64,000 bases of DNA from Nocardia suismassiliense (GCF_900269665.1 NZ_LT985361.1:7674759-7738758); one strand, 5' to 3'; positions 24,564 through 33,794 are shown, counted from the stretch's first letter. Translations and numbers: made by a program. The notes: a model not told the origin generated them from the letters alone.

Positions 24564-25600
24564 GCGCGGTCCTGCGGACTCCGTTCGTCCGAGCCGAGGG
24601 TGATTCCTTCGCCCTCGGCTATCAACACGGCCAGGCCAGAGCCGCCGACCTGCGGGCCTTCCTGGACGACGGATTGTGCCGGCTGAACCGGATCCTGCCC
24701 GAGCCGGTGTCGCTGCGGGAGTTACGGCCGACGATCGACGCCTACCTGGCCGAGATCTCCGCTGCGACACCGGATCTGGCCGAGGAGATCCGCGGGCTCG
24801 CCGCCGGCGCGGACATCGACCCGTACGAGGCGGCGTTGCTGCAACTACGCCGGGAAATTCTCGGGTACCAGAAGATTCCGACCGCCGGGGACTGCACCAC
24901 CTACGCGCTGGCCGGTGCCGAACCCGTGCTGGCGCAGACCGTCGATCTCAACGGCAATCTGGACGATCAGATCAGTGTGTTGGAGATCGCGCGGGCCGGG
25001 ACATCCCGGCGCGTCCTCGTGCTCAGCTTCGGCGGCCTGCTCGGCTACCTCGGTCTCAACAGCGACGGGCTTGCGGTCGGGTTGAATCTCGTGCTCGGTG
25101 GCACGTGGCATCCGGGTGTGCCGCCCTACCTCGCCATCCGGCATCTGCTCGACAACGCGGGCTCCGTCGAGGAAGCGGTGCGCGTATTGCGGAAGCTGCC
25201 GCTGGCGAGTTCGCGCAACATCGTATTGTGCGACAAGGACACTGCCGCCTATGTCGAGGTGCTCGACTCGGATTTCCGGGTCGATTACGGCCTGAATACC
25301 GCGCACACCAATCATTTCCTGCATCCCGACCTCGCGCCCCGGGACGAGATCAACGTGTTCGCCCGCAATTCGTCGGTCCGCAGGCTCGAGCAGTGCCGGA
25401 CCCGGCTCGCCACCGTGCCCGCCGATCCGGAAGACCATTTCGCCGTGCTGTCCGCACCGCCGATCAACGTCACGGACAACGGTGACATTCGTCGCGAACG
25501 CACCGTCGCCGCCGTCGTGCTGTGTCCGGGTCGCGGTCGCCTGCATCTGCGGCCGGGTGACCCCGCGGTGAACGCCACCGAAATCTTCACGCTGTCCTAG
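24560..25600 (+). CDS. C45 family Ntn-hydrolase (acyl-CoA:6-APA acyltransferase-like)
   Basis: This 346-aa Ntn-hydrolase of peptidase family C45 has the predicted autoproteolytic nucleophile Cys112 in AGDCTTYA. The family segments ALAGAEPVLAQTVD, SFGGLLGYLGLNSDGLAVGLN and HTNHFLHPDL follow. C45 enzymes such as isopenicillin N acyltransferase are made as precursors, self-cleave before Cys, and hydrolyse or transfer N-acyl groups. Directly behind a GNAT, it is a good candidate for removing the protecting acyl group from the hydrazine after chain extension (inference). It is coupled to the GNAT by a 4-bp overlap. Confidence 0.85.
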   Translation: MSAVLRTPFVRAEGDSFALGYQHGQARAADLRAFLDDGLCRLNRILPEPVSLRELRPTIDAYLAEISAATPDLAEEIRGLAAGADIDPYEAALLQLRREILGYQKIPTAGDCTTYALAGAEPVLAQTVDLNGNLDDQISVLEIARAGTSRRVLVLSFGGLLGYLGLNSDGLAVGLNLVLGGTWHPGVPPYLAIRHLLDNAGSVEEAVRVLRKLPLASSRNIVLCDKDTAAYVEVLDSDFRVDYGLNTAHTNHFLHPDLAPRDEINVFARNSSVRRLEQCRTRLATVPADPEDHFAVLSAPPINVTDNGDIRRERTVAAVVLCPGRGRLHLRPGDPAVNATEIFTLS

Positions 25601-25608
25601 GAGCAACG

Positions 25609-26784
25609 ATGAGCTTCGATGCGGGCATCCTCGCCCTCCCCTTCTACGAGCCGCGACATGTGCAGCGCGCGAGGCAGATCGAGAGCTGGTGCGCCGAGCA
25701 CAGTGAGTTGTGGGACGACCCGGCCGACCCTGATGCGACCGGGCTGAGAATCCTTCGGGCGCTGGGTGAACACGGCTGGCTGGAGGCGCTGGATCCCGCT
25801 GCGGGACCGGAAGGCTCGGCGGCAGGCGACTGCCGCTCGCTGTGCCTGCTGCGCGAGGCGCTGGCCTACGCCGACGATCTCGCCGACTTCGCCTTCTCGA
25901 TCCAGGCCCTGGCCGCGACGCCGATCGTGCGGCACGGCACCGAAGAACAGCAGCGGCGTTATCTGGCGCCGATGGCGAAGGGCACCCTGTGCGGCGCGTT
26001 CGCTATCTCCGAACCGGAGGTCGGTTCGGACGTCGCGGCGATCGGCCTGAAGGCCGAGCGGGTGCGCGATGGTTATGTGCTGAACGGCAAGAAGGCTTGG
26101 ATCGCCAATGGTGGTATCGCGGATCTGTTCTGCGTCATCGCGCGGACCGGCGAGGGCCCAGGCGCACTGGGCTTGACGGCGTTCCTGGTGCCTGCGAACA
26201 CCCCGGGACTGACGGTGGGGCAACGGGTTCCGCTGATCGCCCCCCGTTCCTTCGCCGATCTCGAGTTCGTGGACTGCCACCTGCCGCAAGACACCGTGCT
26301 CGGCAGGCCGGGCGGCGGTTTCGTGATCGCGATGGAAGTACTCGAACGGTTTCGGATGACCGTGGGCGCCGCGGCGATCGGGTTCGCGCGCCGGGCCACC
26401 GACGCCGCGCTGACCCACGCGAAGAACCGGTCGATGTACGGCGCTCGGCAGTTCGACCTGCAACTCGTGAAGGCGACGTTCGCGGAGATCGAGGTGGAGT
26501 TGAACGCCGCGGCCTTGCTGGTGGCCCGCGCCGCATGGGAGGCCGACCGCGGCGATCCGGCGGCGGCGAAACACTCCAGCATCGCCAAGCTGTACGCCAC
26601 CGAACACGCGCAACACATCGTGGACGCCTGCGTGCAGGTCTTCGGTGCCGCGGGACTGGTCGCCGACAGCGTGCCGGAGCGGCTGTACCGGCAGATTCGG
26701 TCGCTGCGCATCTACGAGGGCACCTCCGAGGTGCAGAAGCTGATCATCGCGGGCTCGCTGGGCGGCCGGGGGCGGGCGAAATGA
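25609..26784 (+). CDS. Acyl-CoA dehydrogenase-like flavoprotein
   Basis: This 391-aa protein has the complete acyl-CoA dehydrogenase fold: FAISEPEVGSD and LNGKKAWIANG in the middle domain and the C-terminal RIYEGTSEVQK with Glu370 at the usual catalytic-base position. In an N-N cluster such enzymes can oxidise a carrier-bound hydrazine to a hydrazone or azo group, as proposed for Tri22 in triacsin; normal alpha,beta-desaturation is the alternative. It starts eight bases after the C45 stop with GGAG upstream and overlaps the next gene by 4 bp. Confidence 0.9.
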   Translation: MSFDAGILALPFYEPRHVQRARQIESWCAEHSELWDDPADPDATGLRILRALGEHGWLEALDPAAGPEGSAAGDCRSLCLLREALAYADDLADFAFSIQALAATPIVRHGTEEQQRRYLAPMAKGTLCGAFAISEPEVGSDVAAIGLKAERVRDGYVLNGKKAWIANGGIADLFCVIARTGEGPGALGLTAFLVPANTPGLTVGQRVPLIAPRSFADLEFVDCHLPQDTVLGRPGGGFVIAMEVLERFRMTVGAAAIGFARRATDAALTHAKNRSMYGARQFDLQLVKATFAEIEVELNAAALLVARAAWEADRGDPAAAKHSSIAKLYATEHAQHIVDACVQVFGAAGLVADSVPERLYRQIRSLRIYEGTSEVQKLIIAGSLGGRGRAK

Positions 26785-29700
26785 GCGCGTTCCTGTCGCG
26801 GCCGCCCCGCCGCTCGGCGCGGGTGCGGCTGTTCTGCTTCCCGCACTCCGGCGGCGGCGCATCGGTTTTCCGTGGCTGGCAACAGGAGCTGCCGGGTTGG
26901 GTGGACGTGCTACCGGTGCTGCTGCCCGGACGGGAGGAACGCGCGGACGAGCCGCCGCTGGCCGATCTGGACGCGTTGACCGACGCGGTGGTCGACGCGC
27001 TCCGTCCACATCTCGACGCGCCCTTCGCGCTGTTCGGGCACAGCCTGGGCGGCCTGCTGGCATATCGGGTGGCGCTGCGGCTGCACCGCGACGGCGCACC
27101 CGCCCCGGTCGCGCTGCTGGTAGCAGGTCTGGCGGCACCGCACCGGCTCACGCCGGACCCCATGCACGAACTGCCCGACGACGAGCTGCTCGACCGGATC
27201 TTCGAGATGGGCGGCACCCCAGCGGAATTGCGCGATGAGCGCGATCTGCTGCGCGCGGCGCTGCCTGCGTTGCGCGCGGATGTCACGATGTTCTCCACCT
27301 ACCAGCATCGGTCCGCCGCGCCGGTGGAGTGTCCGGTCGTGGTGTTCAGCGGCCGGGACGACACTATGGCCGCACCGGACGATGCCGACGCATGGGGTGA
27401 ACTCGCCGACGAGACCGTGCGAACGCGCGTATTGCCGGGCGGCCACTTCTTCGTCCGGACCCATCGCCGCGAGTTGACCAGGATGATCACTGCCGAGTTG
27501 CGCCGCGTCCTGCCGCCGGTCGACCGGCCACGGTCGGCCGGCGTCCCGGAGCCCGCCCGACGCGGGCGCATCGAACCGGTAGCCGTCGTAGGGATCGGCT
27601 GCCGTTTACCGGGAGCCGATGACCCGCAAGCACTGTGGCGGTTGCTGGTCGACGGCGTGGACGCGGTGACCGAGGTGCCGGATCGGCGCACCGAGCATCC
27701 CGCCGTGTTCGGCCGGCTGCCCGCGGTGCCGTCCGGATTCCGCCGCTTCGGTGGATTCCTCGACGACGTCGAGGGTTTCGATGCCGCCTTCTTCGGTATC
27801 TCCCCCCGAGAGGCCGACCGGATGGACCCGCAGCAACGACTGCTGCTGGAGGTGGCCTGGGAAGCCTTGGAGGACGCCGGGATTCCGCCGACCGCGCTGG
27901 CGGGCACGCGCACCGGTGTGTTCGTCGGGCAGATGGGCCGGGACTACTGGGAATTGCAGGCTCGGCAGAGTTCGCTCGACCTGCACGCACTGACCGGCGG
28001 CGGGCTGTCCTCATTCCTGTCCGGCCGCATCTCGTTCGCGCTGGATCTGCGTGGCCCGAGCGTCTCGGTCGACACGGCGTGCTCGTCATCGCTCACCGCG
28101 GTGCATTTGGCCTGGCAGAGCTTGCAACTCGGCGATTCGGACCTGGCGCTGGCGGCCGGGGCGAATCTGGTGCTGCTGCCCGAGCTGGCCGCCATCTACG
28201 AGCAGGTCGGGTTGATGTCGCGGCGGGGCCGCTGCCGGTTCGGCGACGCCGCCGGTGACGGCTTCGTCCGTTCCGAGGGCGTCGGCGTGGTGGTGCTCAA
28301 ACCGCTGGCGCAGGCCCGCGCCGACGGGGATCGCGTCTATGCGGTGATCGCGGGCAGTGCGAGCAATAACGATGGCAGCGGCGGTGGTTCGCTGGTCGCC
28401 CCGGCCCAGGAGGCGCAGGAACGGCTGCTGCGCGACGCACTGGACCGGGCGGGCATCGATCCCGCTGCGGTGGATTATGTGGAAGCCCATGGCACCGGCA
28501 CCAATACCGGTGACGCCATCGAGTTGCGGGCGCTGTCGCGCGTATTCGCCGGAACGCGGCCAGCGGAGCGGCCCTGCCTGGTCGGCTCGGGGAAGACCAA
28601 TATCGGCCACCCCGAGGGGGCGGCCGGCATCTCGGGGTTCATCAAAACGGTGCTGAGCCTGCATCATCGGCTGATTCCGGCGAATCCATTGCTTACCGAG
28701 CCGCATCCGGTGCTACTGGAGCCGGACACGCCGCTGCGGATGCCGACCGAACCTGTTGCGTGGCCCGAGGATTCGGCTCCGGTCGCCGGTGTCACGTCGT
28801 TCGGCCTGTCCGGAACCAACGTGCACGTCGTGCTCACCGCGCCGCCTGTCGATTCGATACCGGACGACGACGATGAGCCGCAGCCCTTGGTGCTGCCCCT
28901 GTCTGCGCGCGATCGTGCTGCGGCGCAGGTGCTTACGGCCGCCTACGCGGACCGGCTCGACGGTGCGGATCCGGTCACTGCGCGACAGGTATGTGCCGTC
29001 GCCGCGCGTGGCCGGGCTCATCACGAATGGCGGTCTGCGGTGGCCGCGCCGGACGGCGACGGGCTGGCCGAGGCGTTACGAGCCCAGCTGCCCGATGAGG
29101 TCACGCAGCGGCCAACCGGTGGAGTCCGTGTCGCCTTCGTCTTTCCTGGACACGGCAGCCAGTGGGTCGGCATGGGCTGCGAACTGCTGAACACCTCGGC
29201 TGCCTTCCGCACCACAGTCGAAAACTGCGACGCCGCAATCCAATCCGCGGCCGGTTGGTCACTGTTGAAAGTGCTCGCCGACGACGACGGAGCGGAGCTG
29301 GCGAAGACCGCCGTGATCCAACCGGCCGTGTGGGCCATGCAGGTCGCCTTGGCGCAGCATTGGCGCTCCTGGGGCATCGCACCTGATGTGGTCATCGGTC
29401 ACAGCTTCGGCGAAGTGGCCGCCGCCACGGTTGCCGGGGCCATCGATCTGCCTGTCGCCGCCGAACTCATCTGTCGCCGAGGCGAACTCACGTCGCAGGC
29501 GGACGGCCTGGGTGGCATGGTCGCCGTGGCACTGCCGGCCGACGAGGCGGAGGCGGCGTCCGCTCGTTACGGCGATCGGCTCGTGGTGGCCGCGCGCAAC
29601 AGCCCACGGCTGACCGTCCTGTCCGGCGAAAGCGATGCGCTGGACGGGTTACTCGCCGATCTGCGGGACACCGGGGTGCGCGCCGGGCGGGTACGGATCA

Positions 29701-30500
29701 ACTTCGCCTCGCACAGCCGGTTCATGGATCCGCTGCAACCGCAGTTGATCACCGCGTTAGCCGGGCTGCGGGCCGAACCGGTGACCGTGCCGTTGCGGTC
29801 CACCGTCACCGGTGAACGCATGACCGGCCCGGATCTCGACGCACGGTACTGGGCCGACAACCTGCGGTCCACCGTTCGGTTCGCCGACGCGATCACCGCC
29901 GAAAACGCCCTGGGGCCAACAGTTTTCCTCGAGATCAGCCCGCATTCGGTGCTGGTGCAGGCCATCGAGCAATGCCTCGGCGACAGTGCCTCCGGTACGG
30001 CAGTGGCCGGATTACGCAGGGAGACCTCCGAAACCGCCCGCCTCGCGGAGATCGCCGCCCGCCTCTACACCGCCGGTGTCGATCCGGACTGGACCGGGAT
30101 CTATCCGACGTTCAGCATTCCGGACGAGATGCCCACCTACCCGTGGCAGCGGCGGCGTACCTGGTTCACGCCTGCCGAGTCGGTGGCTGACCCACCGGTC
30201 TACTCGCCGCCTCCCCCCTCGGCACCGGAGATCCCCGCCGGTGGCGGCCTGCTGGACAGGCTGACCGCCGAACTCGGTGCGGTACTCGGCCTTCCGGCGC
30301 AACGGATTCCACGCCGACGTCCATTGCGCGACGTCGGATGTGACTCGCTGGCCGCCGTCGAGATCCGTGCCAGGCTGGAACAACGGTGGGGAACCGAGAT
30401 TTCGTCGAGCGCGGTGCTCGCCGCCAGCGTCGAAGACCTCGCCGACGCGATCACCGCTGACCACCCGGATGCGGGTGGCCGCAGAGAAATGGAGGGATAG
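26781..30500 (+). CDS. Fused thioesterase-ketosynthase-acyltransferase-ACP polyketide synthase
   Basis: One uninterrupted 1239-aa frame encodes four domains. A type II thioesterase (about 14-240) has GHSLGG with Ser88 and GGHFF. A ketosynthase (about 264-690) has Cys434 in DTACSSS, His570 in EAHGTGT and His610 in NIGH. An acyltransferase (about 783-1085) has Ser875 in GHSFGE. An ACP (about 1155-1225) has Ser1189 in GCDSL. There is no KR, DH or ER, so one extension would leave a beta-keto acyl chain. The AT specificity motif reads FASH (975-978), between methylmalonyl YASH and malonyl HAFH, so the extender is uncertain. A thioesterase at the N-terminus is unusual; none follows the ACP. It probably extends hydrazinoacetyl-ACP once and hydrolyses the product. 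Confidence 0.93.
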   Translation: MSAFLSRPPRRSARVRLFCFPHSGGGASVFRGWQQELPGWVDVLPVLLPGREERADEPPLADLDALTDAVVDALRPHLDAPFALFGHSLGGLLAYRVALRLHRDGAPAPVALLVAGLAAPHRLTPDPMHELPDDELLDRIFEMGGTPAELRDERDLLRAALPALRADVTMFSTYQHRSAAPVECPVVVFSGRDDTMAAPDDADAWGELADETVRTRVLPGGHFFVRTHRRELTRMITAELRRVLPPVDRPRSAGVPEPARRGRIEPVAVVGIGCRLPGADDPQALWRLLVDGVDAVTEVPDRRTEHPAVFGRLPAVPSGFRRFGGFLDDVEGFDAAFFGISPREADRMDPQQRLLLEVAWEALEDAGIPPTALAGTRTGVFVGQMGRDYWELQARQSSLDLHALTGGGLSSFLSGRISFALDLRGPSVSVDTACSSSLTAVHLAWQSLQLGDSDLALAAGANLVLLPELAAIYEQVGLMSRRGRCRFGDAAGDGFVRSEGVGVVVLKPLAQARADGDRVYAVIAGSASNNDGSGGGSLVAPAQEAQERLLRDALDRAGIDPAAVDYVEAHGTGTNTGDAIELRALSRVFAGTRPAERPCLVGSGKTNIGHPEGAAGISGFIKTVLSLHHRLIPANPLLTEPHPVLLEPDTPLRMPTEPVAWPEDSAPVAGVTSFGLSGTNVHVVLTAPPVDSIPDDDDEPQPLVLPLSARDRAAAQVLTAAYADRLDGADPVTARQVCAVAARGRAHHEWRSAVAAPDGDGLAEALRAQLPDEVTQRPTGGVRVAFVFPGHGSQWVGMGCELLNTSAAFRTTVENCDAAIQSAAGWSLLKVLADDDGAELAKTAVIQPAVWAMQVALAQHWRSWGIAPDVVIGHSFGEVAAATVAGAIDLPVAAELICRRGELTSQADGLGGMVAVALPADEAEAASARYGDRLVVAARNSPRLTVLSGESDALDGLLADLRDTGVRAGRVRINFASHSRFMDPLQPQLITALAGLRAEPVTVPLRSTVTGERMTGPDLDARYWADNLRSTVRFADAITAENALGPTVFLEISPHSVLVQAIEQCLGDSASGTAVAGLRRETSETARLAEIAARLYTAGVDPDWTGIYPTFSIPDEMPTYPWQRRRTWFTPAESVADPPVYSPPPPSAPEIPAGGGLLDRLTAELGAVLGLPAQRIPRRRPLRDVGCDSLAAVEIRARLEQRWGTEISSSAVLAASVEDLADAITADHPDAGGRREMEG

Positions 30501-30502
30501 CC

Positions 30503-31507
30503 GTGACTGTGCCGCAATATCCCGGAGGCGGTCCTGCCACGCCGTCGCTACCGGAGCACGACCCCGACGACCCGGTCGAGAACGCGGTGATCAGCAGGCT
30601 CACCGGCATCTGGCATCGGCGCGCGATGGTGAAGCGCCCCGAGCCCGACCTCGATGAGCTGTTCGAACCGGCCCGACCCGACTATCCGGAGGGTCTCGTC
30701 CCGTTCCGGGAGCATCCGACCTACCGTGCGCTGGACCCCGGCATCAAGGCGCGCATGCTCGGCTGGGGCTGGGTGGCTTTCAACAAACACATCATGGACA
30801 CCGAACAGCACGTGGTGAATCCGACCTTCGCCCTGGTCATCGAGGACACCTTCGACACCGGCCTCGACATGGACATGCTCACCACCGCCATGACGCAGGC
30901 GATGCTCGACGAGCAGTACCACACCCTCATGCACCTCAATGCCAGTTCGGTGATGCGGCGCCGCCGCGGCTGGCGGATGCCCGAGACGGCACTACCGCTC
31001 GGGCACAAGGCCGCTCGGCTCCGCCAGCGCATGGCCAGGAGCGAGCAGGGCTGGCAGCGCGATCTCAGCGCCCTCGCCTTCGCCACGGTCGCCGAGATCT
31101 CGATCAACTCCTACCTCGATCTGATCGCCGAGGACGACGAGATCCAGCCGATCAACAAGGTCACCGCGACCATGCACAACCGTGACGAGTACTGCCACTC
31201 CTCGATCGCCGACGAGGTGGCCAAGGCCGTCTACCACCGGCTCGGTCCGGCGCAACGCGCTCTGTTCCGCGAGGCGATGGTCGACGGGCTGGAGGCGTTC
31301 GCCGCGAACAACTTCCCCACCTGGCATCGCATCGTCGATCTGGTCGGCGTCGAGGGCGGGCACGAGATGCTGCGGGAGGTCGAGCACGACACGTCGACCA
31401 AGCGGTTGCTGTCCAATTTCAGTGGGCTGCACAAGTTCTGCAGCGAGCTGGACATTCTCGAGGAACTCACGTTCGACTGGTCCACGGTGACGATCGAGGG
31501 ACAGTGA
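30503..31507 (+). CDS. AurF-like diiron N-oxygenase
   Basis: This 334-aa diiron oxygenase carries the full AurF ligand set at nearly identical numbering: Glu101 (TEQHVVNP), Glu137 and His140 (DEQYH), Glu198 (VAEIS), His225, Glu229 and His232 (MHNRDEYCH). AurF-family enzymes oxidise nitrogen (amine to hydroxylamine or nitro, and azoxy formation in relatives). Here it should act on the hydrazine or hydrazone nitrogen, giving a diazo, azo or azoxy group (inference). The GTG start is preceded by GGAGG; only two bases separate it from the PKS stop and it overlaps the transporter by GTGA. Confidence 0.9.
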   Translation: MTVPQYPGGGPATPSLPEHDPDDPVENAVISRLTGIWHRRAMVKRPEPDLDELFEPARPDYPEGLVPFREHPTYRALDPGIKARMLGWGWVAFNKHIMDTEQHVVNPTFALVIEDTFDTGLDMDMLTTAMTQAMLDEQYHTLMHLNASSVMRRRRGWRMPETALPLGHKAARLRQRMARSEQGWQRDLSALAFATVAEISINSYLDLIAEDDEIQPINKVTATMHNRDEYCHSSIADEVAKAVYHRLGPAQRALFREAMVDGLEAFAANNFPTWHRIVDLVGVEGGHEMLREVEHDTSTKRLLSNFSGLHKFCSELDILEELTFDWSTVTIEGQ

Positions 31508-32721
31508 GGGCCGAATCAGAGGATGACACAACGGCGCTCGCGGCCACATCCGCCGTGGCGGTGCCGATCTGGTTGGTGGCGGTCGGCGTCTCGCTGGTCG
31601 CGCTGAATCTGCGGCCGCCCATCACGGCGATCGCGACGCTGATGCCGCAGGTGCAGCAGCAGGAGGGCTTCAACAGCACCGTGGCCAGCCTGCTGGTGGC
31701 GGTGCCGATCGCCTGCTGGGTGGGCTTTTCCGGCCTCACGCCACGGATCGGGCGCGAGCTGGGGCTCAACCGCACGATCGGCTTCGCGCTGCTGGTATTG
31801 CTGGCGGGCTTCGGGATTCGGCTGCTGCCCGGCGTGGTGGCGCTGTTCGCGGGGACCGCGATCATCGGTCTGGCCATCACCGTGGGCAACGTGCTGGTTC
31901 CGGCCGCGATCAAGCGCGATCACCCGGGGCATGTCGGACTGCTGACCGGGCTCTACACCATGTCCCTGTACACCGGGGCGGCCGCGGCCTCCGGAATCAC
32001 GCTGCCGCTACAGGACGTCACCGGCCTCGGCTGGCGTGCGACGCTGGGTTTGTGGGCGGTGCCGGTTGTCGTCGCCTGGTTGGTATGGCTGCCGCAGTTG
32101 CGCGTCCGCAGCGACGTCGGCGCCGGTCCTGCGCCCGAGGGCGCGCCGCGTAGCCTGTGGTTGCAGCCGCTGGCCTGGGCGGTGACGATCTTCTTCGCTA
32201 TGCCCGCGTTGCTGTTCTACACCGTATCCGCTTGGCTACCAACGATTCTCGTGGATGCGGGCATGGACGCTTCGTGGGCGGGCGGCATGCTCTCGGTGGC
32301 CAATTTGGTTGCCGTTCCCTCGGCGCTCGCCATGTCCATTGTGGTGAACCGGAGCGAACGACAGGTCTGGGCTGCGACGTCGACGGGGGTGGTGTTGGCC
32401 ATCTCCTTTGTCGGACTGTTGATTTCGCCGACCGGCGGGGCGATCGTGTGGATGGTTCTGCTCGGCGCGGGGTTGGGCGCGGGCACCGCGATCGGGTATT
32501 CGCTGCCGCTGCTGCGGTCGCGTGATGCGCAGACGACGGCGAAGCTGACTGCGATGAGCCAGATCGCCGGGTTCGCGCTGTGTGCGGTCGGTCCGGTGCT
32601 GGCCGGTGCGCTGCACGATCTGACCCATGCCTGGACCGCTGTGCTGGTGTTGTTGGTGGTGCTGGCAATCGTGCAGATCGTGTCAGGGGCTCGGGCGGGA
32701 ACACCGCGTTTCGTGTCATGA
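31504..32721 (+). CDS. MFS transporter, CynX/NimT-like, probable product exporter
   Basis: This 405-aa major facilitator has about 12 hydrophobic helices. The N-terminal NLRPPITAIATLMPQV segment is characteristic of the cyanate/nitroimidazole (CynX/NimT) group, which handles small polar anions and nitrogen compounds. It is the last gene of the operon, coupled by GTGA overlap to the diiron oxygenase. Export of a small reactive nitrogen product, giving self-protection, is the likely job (inference). The start is GTG 31504. Confidence 0.88.
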   Translation: MRAESEDDTTALAATSAVAVPIWLVAVGVSLVALNLRPPITAIATLMPQVQQQEGFNSTVASLLVAVPIACWVGFSGLTPRIGRELGLNRTIGFALLVLLAGFGIRLLPGVVALFAGTAIIGLAITVGNVLVPAAIKRDHPGHVGLLTGLYTMSLYTGAAAASGITLPLQDVTGLGWRATLGLWAVPVVVAWLVWLPQLRVRSDVGAGPAPEGAPRSLWLQPLAWAVTIFFAMPALLFYTVSAWLPTILVDAGMDASWAGGMLSVANLVAVPSALAMSIVVNRSERQVWAATSTGVVLAISFVGLLISPTGGAIVWMVLLGAGLGAGTAIGYSLPLLRSRDAQTTAKLTAMSQIAGFALCAVGPVLAGALHDLTHAWTAVLVLLVVLAIVQIVSGARAGTPRFVS

Positions 32722-32771
32722 ACCTTGGTGTCGAGAGTCCCTTGGAAGTTTCGCGATAACTCGGTGACGTC

Positions 32772-33707
32772 TTACTTGTTGTCGATCTTTCCGATCGGGT
32801 CGGCGGCCGCCGCTAGATCGGACTGCACCTGCTTCCACGCGGTGTCATCGATGCCGAGGGCACTGCGGAGGTAGGCCCAGGACGCCGTGCGAATCAGCGC
32901 GACGCGCTCGGGGCTTTCGTCGGTGGTGTCCTTGGCGTTGTAGGCGTGGACTCCGCCGAGCGAGTGGTCGCCACCGAACACAGTGAGCAGGCTCTGCGCG
33001 CCAGGGCTGTAGGTGTACACGTCGGTGAACCAGTCGGGGCCGCGGGTCGAGAGGTGGGATTGGTCGTTGTCGCCCGCGATCACGAGGGTCGGCGTGGTCA
33101 GTGCGTCGAAGTCTGGGTGCATGAAGGGGAAGTTCTGCGCGGCGAACGGCGTCAAGTCGTCGCCGGCCAGGCCGGTCGTAGCAAGCAGCACACCGGCTTT
33201 GACGCGGTTGTCGGTCAGGTCGGGGCCAGGTTGTCCATCCGCGCCGACAACGCGTGCGCCGAGCAGCATGCCGACGGTCTGTCCACCCCAGGAGTGTCCG
33301 GCGACCGCGATGCGCTCGCGGTCGATGCGATCGCCGAGACCTGGCACAGCGGCGACGACATGATCGAGTTCATCGAGCACGCGCCCGACGTCCTGGACTC
33401 GGATGCGCCAGATCTCCGAATACCGCGGGTCGGCGGGGGTGAGGCCGAGGGTGCGTGAGTCGAGGAACGTGGGCTGCAGGACGACGAACCCGTTGCCTGC
33501 CCAGAAATCGACCAGCGGGTCGTACCCGGACATCGACTCGCCGAAGCCGTGCGCGAGCACGATGACCGGGAGGTCCGCGCCGACGGCGGGCGCCGACACG
33601 CGCACCTGGAGGTCGTCGCCGCGCTGCGGTGCGGACAGGACGACCGGCTTGACGCTGATGATCGGCGTGGTCAGCGCGGGGACGGCGCTCGTGGCAGGTG
33701 TGGACAT
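32772..33707 (-). CDS. Alpha/beta hydrolase (chlorophyllase/PAF-acetylhydrolase-like)
   Basis: This 311-aa hydrolase has the oxyanion motif LAHGFGES, the nucleophile elbow GHSWGG, the acid in VIAGDNDQ and the catalytic His in GGDHSLGG. The overall layout resembles chlorophyllase and platelet-activating-factor acetylhydrolase-like esterases. No signal peptide is seen. The ATG at 33707 is preceded by AAGGA; the longer frame is not protein-like. It is divergent from a TetR regulator across a large palindrome, so it is probably TetR-controlled. It converges on the hydrazine operon with a 50-bp gap and marks its right edge. Confidence 0.87.
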   Translation of the reverse strand: MSTPATSAVPALTTPIISVKPVVLSAPQRGDDLQVRVSAPAVGADLPVIVLAHGFGESMSGYDPLVDFWAGNGFVVLQPTFLDSRTLGLTPADPRYSEIWRIRVQDVGRVLDELDHVVAAVPGLGDRIDRERIAVAGHSWGGQTVGMLLGARVVGADGQPGPDLTDNRVKAGVLLATTGLAGDDLTPFAAQNFPFMHPDFDALTTPTLVIAGDNDQSHLSTRGPDWFTDVYTYSPGAQSLLTVFGGDHSLGGVHAYNAKDTTDESPERVALIRTASWAYLRSALGIDDTAWKQVQSDLAAAADPIGKIDNK

Positions 33708-33794
33708 GGGGATGTTTCCTTCGATCGGCGATGAATGCCGCGGCCGGGCTGCGGCAGCTTCCGACGGCATGGCACACCGGATAAGGTGTTAATC

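Noticed and set aside
25842..26780. N-terminal extension of the TE-KS-AT-ACP frame by about 310 codons
   Set aside because: It runs in another frame through the acyl-CoA dehydrogenase gene and is Arg-rich noise; the true start is the ATGA overlap at 26781.
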